Shown piece after piece: positions 23,337 through 27,168 of a stretch of 27,168 nt of DNA; positions within the stretch are counted from its first letter, which is position 1; every line of letters begins with the position of its first letter. The translations under genes and the position numbers were made by a program. Source of the DNA: CAZBDV01 sp964490765. GTDB lineage: Bacteria; Cloacimonadota; Cloacimonadia; Cloacimonadales; JAJBBL01. Location of the stretch: the NCBI GenBank assembly GCA_964490765.1, contig CAZBDV010000032.1, forward strand, positions 1-27,168, in the 5' to 3' direction. The notes under the pieces were generated by a model that saw only the letters and a program-made list of their open reading frames with translations, made no database searches and had not been told where the DNA came from.

Positions 23337-24737
23337 ATGATGGATGAACTGAGTAGAACGATCAATATCCAGCTCAAGGTAGAACGAGCATATATCCCTA
23401 AGGCTGAGTATGTCTTCAGAACTTATTGTAAAATACTGGGCCTGCAACCGAATTTCTTCTACGAATATACAAGAGAGGATATACACGTCTATTATGGTCC
23501 GCCAGCAGAAGAGAGAAGACCCGTTGAGATCTATTACAGTGATAAAGCAGCAGAGATATTCGGCAAAGAGTCCCCGGTCAATGAGGAAATTCATTTTATC
23601 AACTATCGTAATGAAAATATACCCTTTCTCTTTTCGGAAAGAGGACAGTTGTTTCAGTATACCGATAAGAGCCTGGAGATAAAAAAAGATATCATCGCTT
23701 CCGCTTTCTTCTTCCTCAGTTGCTGGCAGGAATATACGATGCGGGATGGAAACCGTAATGATAAACAGGATTTGAACCAGACTCTGCAGAAACTATGGAA
23801 TTTCGAACACATTCCAGTAGTAGATAGATATTGTGATATCTTCCAGAAAGGTCTGGAGAAGATGCTCCCTGGTTATCAGAAAGAGAAGAAATGGTATCAG
23901 AGTAAGGATTTTGCCGTTTCTATCACCCAGCTTTTAACCCAGAATCAAAGTAATCCCGTGAACGTAGCAGAACCGTCAGGAAAAAGAGGTAACAAAAAGC
24001 AGAAAAAGATAGAAAAACCTGCAACCCCGATTTATGAACTGATACCTGCCTCCAGATTTCTAAAGGAATTTGCCAGACAAAAAAAACATGGGGTTATTCC
24101 CGAGCTCTTCTTTCCCTATGATTATTCACTCGTACAAGTAAATAAAGATTCAAGTCAAAACGATCCTTCTTCACTACCTGGATTGATTCACTCACTCCTG
24201 GAGGATAAAACCATAGGGATATTCTCACTGCAGGCACTTACAGCTGAAGATATCAAGAAATCGGCTGAGCAGTATGCAGGCGAGGGGTTCATCGTAACCG
24301 GTAATTACCTCTTCTGCTTCTATCAGCATTACCAATTTCTCTTTGAAATACTGGAAGAGACCGATTTACAGTATGATATATCAATCAGCTACTGCGATTC
24401 TCTGGGATATAGAGCAGGGATCTCATTTCCCTACTACCCCTTTAATATAAAAGATAACAGGCCGTTTAAGGTTCTGGAAATACCTCAGAATATTAACAAT
24501 TCCGTCTTCAGCCAGATTTATCATCGCAGGAGAAAAATTAAAAACCAGCTCGATTATATGATCAGCGATGCTTCAATCTATAGAAATCATCTCGGGTTGA
24601 TCTGGAGTAGATATAAAACACCGGAAAACAAGTATCAGAAATTCAGTCAGTATCTGAAATTGTTAAAATCCTTGCAGAAAAAAAATGCCTGGATCTGTTC
24701 ACCACATGAGATCTATAATCACTGGATCAATCGTTAG
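23337..24737 (+). CDS. Polysaccharide-deacetylase-like protein, probably degenerate
   Basis: 466 aa. The N-terminal half resembles the DUF7033-type domain found before NodB-like deacetylases in FCB bacteria: IIASAFFFLSCWQEYTMRDG, then IPVVDRYCDIF. The second half keeps the outline of the deacetylase-like fold: FFPYDYSLVQV where a YDID motif is expected, and ISISYCDSLGYRAGISFPYYPFNI, matching the conserved S.GY....GFRAG..... PF segment of the family. I do not see the D-H-H metal residues, so it may not be an active deacetylase. A Lys-rich linker (about 210-225) separates the halves. There is no signal peptide, so it is likely cytoplasmic, where relatives act in cell-surface polysaccharide work. 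AAGGGA precedes the ATG at 23337; a second ATG follows at once (23340). It starts 37 bases after lon and ends 37 before the ribonucleotide reductase. Confidence 0.65.
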   Translation: MMDELSRTINIQLKVERAYIPKAEYVFRTYCKILGLQPNFFYEYTREDIHVYYGPPAEERRPVEIYYSDKAAEIFGKESPVNEEIHFINYRNENIPFLFSERGQLFQYTDKSLEIKKDIIASAFFFLSCWQEYTMRDGNRNDKQDLNQTLQKLWNFEHIPVVDRYCDIFQKGLEKMLPGYQKEKKWYQSKDFAVSITQLLTQNQSNPVNVAEPSGKRGNKKQKKIEKPATPIYELIPASRFLKEFARQKKHGVIPELFFPYDYSLVQVNKDSSQNDPSSLPGLIHSLLEDKTIGIFSLQALTAEDIKKSAEQYAGEGFIVTGNYLFCFYQHYQFLFEILEETDLQYDISISYCDSLGYRAGISFPYYPFNIKDNRPFKVLEIPQNINNSVFSQIYHRRRKIKNQLDYMISDASIYRNHLGLIWSRYKTPENKYQKFSQYLKLLKSLQKKNAWICSPHEIYNHWINR

Positions 24738-24774
24738 TTATTTTTATCAATACCAATAAATTAGGAGTTGAATT

Positions 24775-27084
24775 ATGTTACTGTCAGACAATGCCAGAGT
24801 AGTCCTGGAGAAGAGATATTTCAAGAAAAATGATACGGGAGAAGCAATCGAAGGCTGGGAACAACTGATCGAAAGGGTTGCCGGTAATATCAGTAGCGGA
24901 GATCCGGGGCTTTTCAGAAAATTCTGCAGCCTGCTGGACTCAGGTAACTTTCTACCCAATTCACCAACCCTCATGAATGCAGGTAATGATCTGCAACAAC
25001 TCTCTGCCTGCTTCGTCTTACCGATCGAAGATAGTATCGAAAGTATTTTTAATTCTATCAAAAATGCTGCACTGATACATAAGAGTGGCGGTGGAACTGG
25101 CTTCAGCTTCAGTCGGTTGAGAGAAACTAACTCGAGAGTGAAGACCACTAATGGAGTATCCAGTGGCCCAATATCATTCCTAAAGGTCTTCAATGCTGCA
25201 ACTGACGCAGTTAAACAGGGAGGAACCCGGCGTGGCGCTAATATGGCAATTCTCAACGTCGACCATCCTCAGATTGTTGAATTTATTACAGCTAAAAGTG
25301 ATACCAGTGTTTTAACCAATTTCAACCTGAGTGTCGGTATCACCGGTACCTTTATGAAAGCCCTCAAAGAAAACGGTACTTATGATCTTGTCTCACCGCA
25401 TACAAACAAGATAATAGATACCGTTAAGGCTGAAGATATCTTCCGGCTGATTGTTGAAATGGCACACAAAAATGGCGAACCGGGAATAGTATTTCTTGAT
25501 GTTATAAACAGATTCAACCCCACTCCACACATTGGACGGATTGAGTCTACCAACCCCTGCGGTGAGCAGCCGCTCCTACCCAATGAAGCCTGTAATCTCG
25601 GCTCGATCAATGTTCACAACTTCTATAAAAACGGTGGAATAGATTGGGAACACCTTAAAGAGACCGTCTATGATTCTGTTGAGTTTCTTGACTGTGTAAT
25701 CGACCAATCCAGATTTCCTCTACAGGAAATAGAAGAGATGGCCAGAAAGAACCGTAAGATCGGTCTCGGTATTATGGGATTTGCTGACCTGTTATTCGAA
25801 ATGAATGTCCCTTATAACAGTGAACAGGCCTTTGATATAGCCGAAGATTTGATGGAATTCATCGACTACCATGCCAAGGTCAAATCTATGCTACTCGCCG
25901 AAAAAAAAGGTTCTTTTCCCAATTTCCGTGGCAGTATTTACGATGACGGGAAAGTGCTCCGTAAAAGAAAAAACCTCGACTGGAACAGGCTGCTTAGCGA
26001 TATAAAGCGAAAGGGTATCAGAAATGCTACCGTAACTACCCTGGCTCCAACAGGAACTATCAGTATGATCTGCAATACGTCAAGTGGTATTGAACCACAG
26101 TTTTCACTAGTCTATGTGAAAAACGTCATGGACGGTAACAAACTTATCTATGTCAACCCGGTTTTCGAAAAGAGGATGAAAGAACTCGGACTCTATTCTC
26201 AGGAATTGATGGAGAAGATATCAGAATCCGGTTCTCTGAAAGATATTGAGGAAATTCCGGAGGAGGTGAAGAAGGTCTTTATTACATCTCACGATATAAC
26301 TCCAGAATGGCATGTTAAGATGCAGGCCGCTTTTCAGGAATATACCGATAACGCTGTCTCAAAGACTATCAATTTCCCCAGACAGGCCTCAATGGATGAT
26401 ATCAGAAACAGTTTCCTCCTCGCTCACGAACTCGGATGTAAAGGGGTAACCGTCTACAGAGACGGCAGTAGAGAGAACCAGGTATTGAGTACTGGTAAGA
26501 AAAAGGAAAAGACCGTAGCAGAAACTTTGAAAGTAGATGATACCTCGCTCGAACCGGGAGAAATCAAAGATAACCGAATAACACCACGAAACAGGCCAGA
26601 AATAATGACCGGATTGACAAGAAGAATTGAAACCGGTTGTGGTCATCTCTACGTCACAATCAATTCTGATGATAGCGGTGCCTTCGAACTTTTCACTCAG
26701 ATGGGTAAAGTGGGCGGTTGTGCATCGGCTCAACTGGAAGCAGTCGCCCGACTCGCTTCTCTCTGTTTGAGAACAAATGTTAAGGTTGAATCACTGATCC
26801 ATCAACTTAAAGGAATACGTTGCCCCTCCCCTATGTGGTATAAGGGTAGTGTTATTTCATCCTGCGCTGACGGTATTGCCAGAGCACTGGAATCCTATCT
26901 GAAACTCAATGAAGAGGGATGTCTGAATGGCTATTCTTCATCGAATCCTGAAACTAAAGCTACTGCTAACCCCGGTAATTCAGGAAAGAAGACTGTCGGG
27001 GGTATCTGTCCCGATTGTGGTGCTACTGTAGAATACAGCGAAGGTTGTAAAAAATGTCAGTTCTGTGGCTGGTCTAAATGCTAA
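24775..27084 (+). CDS. nrdJ: Adenosylcobalamin-dependent (class II) ribonucleotide reductase
   Basis: A 769-aa cytoplasmic enzyme that reduces ribonucleotides to deoxyribonucleotides using a cobalamin-generated thiyl radical, so it needs no oxygen and works in anaerobes. Active-site residues are seen in order: Cys79 (QQLSACF), then Asn260-Cys262-Glu264 (NPCGEQ) and Cys273 (EACNLGS), with APTGTIS near 425. The N-terminus has no ATP-cone regulatory domain. The C-terminus carries a zinc-ribbon tail (CPDCGATVEYSEG, CKKCQFCGWSKC) that probably supplies the redox-active cysteines. AGGAG lies seven bases before the ATG. A strong terminator follows about 30 bases after the stop. Class I or III enzymes are excluded by the motifs. 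Length is a little below that of Thermotoga-type enzymes. Confidence 0.96.
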   Translation: MLLSDNARVVLEKRYFKKNDTGEAIEGWEQLIERVAGNISSGDPGLFRKFCSLLDSGNFLPNSPTLMNAGNDLQQLSACFVLPIEDSIESIFNSIKNAALIHKSGGGTGFSFSRLRETNSRVKTTNGVSSGPISFLKVFNAATDAVKQGGTRRGANMAILNVDHPQIVEFITAKSDTSVLTNFNLSVGITGTFMKALKENGTYDLVSPHTNKIIDTVKAEDIFRLIVEMAHKNGEPGIVFLDVINRFNPTPHIGRIESTNPCGEQPLLPNEACNLGSINVHNFYKNGGIDWEHLKETVYDSVEFLDCVIDQSRFPLQEIEEMARKNRKIGLGIMGFADLLFEMNVPYNSEQAFDIAEDLMEFIDYHAKVKSMLLAEKKGSFPNFRGSIYDDGKVLRKRKNLDWNRLLSDIKRKGIRNATVTTLAPTGTISMICNTSSGIEPQFSLVYVKNVMDGNKLIYVNPVFEKRMKELGLYSQELMEKISESGSLKDIEEIPEEVKKVFITSHDITPEWHVKMQAAFQEYTDNAVSKTINFPRQASMDDIRNSFLLAHELGCKGVTVYRDGSRENQVLSTGKKKEKTVAETLKVDDTSLEPGEIKDNRITPRNRPEIMTGLTRRIETGCGHLYVTINSDDSGAFELFTQMGKVGGCASAQLEAVARLASLCLRTNVKVESLIHQLKGIRCPSPMWYKGSVISSCADGIARALESYLKLNEEGCLNGYSSSNPETKATANPGNSGKKTVGGICPDCGATVEYSEGCKKCQFCGWSKC

Positions 27085-27115
27085 TATAGAGTCAGGATAA
27101 TAAATTCAGATCAAG

Positions 27116-27147
27116 AAAAGCAGGGTCCTCACCAGATCCTGCTTTTT
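27116..27147 (+). terminator. Intrinsic terminator after nrdJ
   Basis: A 12-bp stem (27116-27127 with 27135-27146, one G-T pair) encloses the 7-base loop CTCACCA. The 3' arm runs directly into five T (27143-27147). It lies 31 bases after the stop codon of the ribonucleotide reductase and likely ends its transcript. Confidence 0.85.
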
Positions 27148-27168
27148 CTATCACTGCAAGCTCATTTT

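Overview
The window looks like a chromosomal segment of an uncultured or little-studied bacterium of the FCB (Fibrobacteres-Chlorobi-Bacteroidetes) type. Candidatus Cloacimonadota is my best guess, held with moderate confidence. The clues are two large secreted proteins built of GLUG repeats that end in a type IX-like (FlgD/'YPNPFNP') sorting domain, a remnant of another such domain, and a housekeeping set that includes an adenosylcobalamin-dependent ribonucleotide reductase. Base composition is moderate. I see no phage, integrase, transposase, CRISPR, rRNA or tRNA.

Left part (1-11295, genes on the minus strand). A 943-aa GLUG protein (135-2966), a MATE-family efflux pump (3889-5304) and a 1733-aa GLUG protein with four repeat modules (5584-10785) are separated by loose, repeat-rich intergenic DNA. 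This DNA carries a 14-unit array of a 7-bp repeat that ends exactly at the stop codon of the first GLUG gene, two small arrays of a related 8-bp repeat, and, upstream of the large GLUG gene, a frameshifted remnant of another type IX-like sorting domain.

Right part (11296-27084, genes on the plus strand). A phosphate uptake pair comes first (DUF47/PhoU-like regulator plus Pit transporter, 4 bp apart). Then follow a SagB-type nitroreductase, xseA, a secreted GH10-like (GHL10) lipoprotein/hydrolase-type protein overlapping xseA, an RqcP-like S4 RNA-binding protein, an exported helical-repeat protein, lysS, a LolC/LolE-type permease, lon, a degenerate polysaccharide-deacetylase-like protein and the B12-dependent ribonucleotide reductase. 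The last of these ends in a strong intrinsic terminator at 27116-27147. Gaps are short and several genes are probably co-transcribed in small groups. TTGACA-type promoters can be proposed before the MATE gene, DUF47, the nitroreductase and lysS.

I found no clear new defence system or other multi-gene novelty. The most unusual signals are the short tandem repeats around the first GLUG gene, the four-module GLUG protein with the decayed sorting domain beside it, the long cytoplasmic-type tail on the Pit transporter, the exported version of a usually cytoplasmic helical-repeat protein, and the deacetylase-like protein that seems to lack its catalytic residues.
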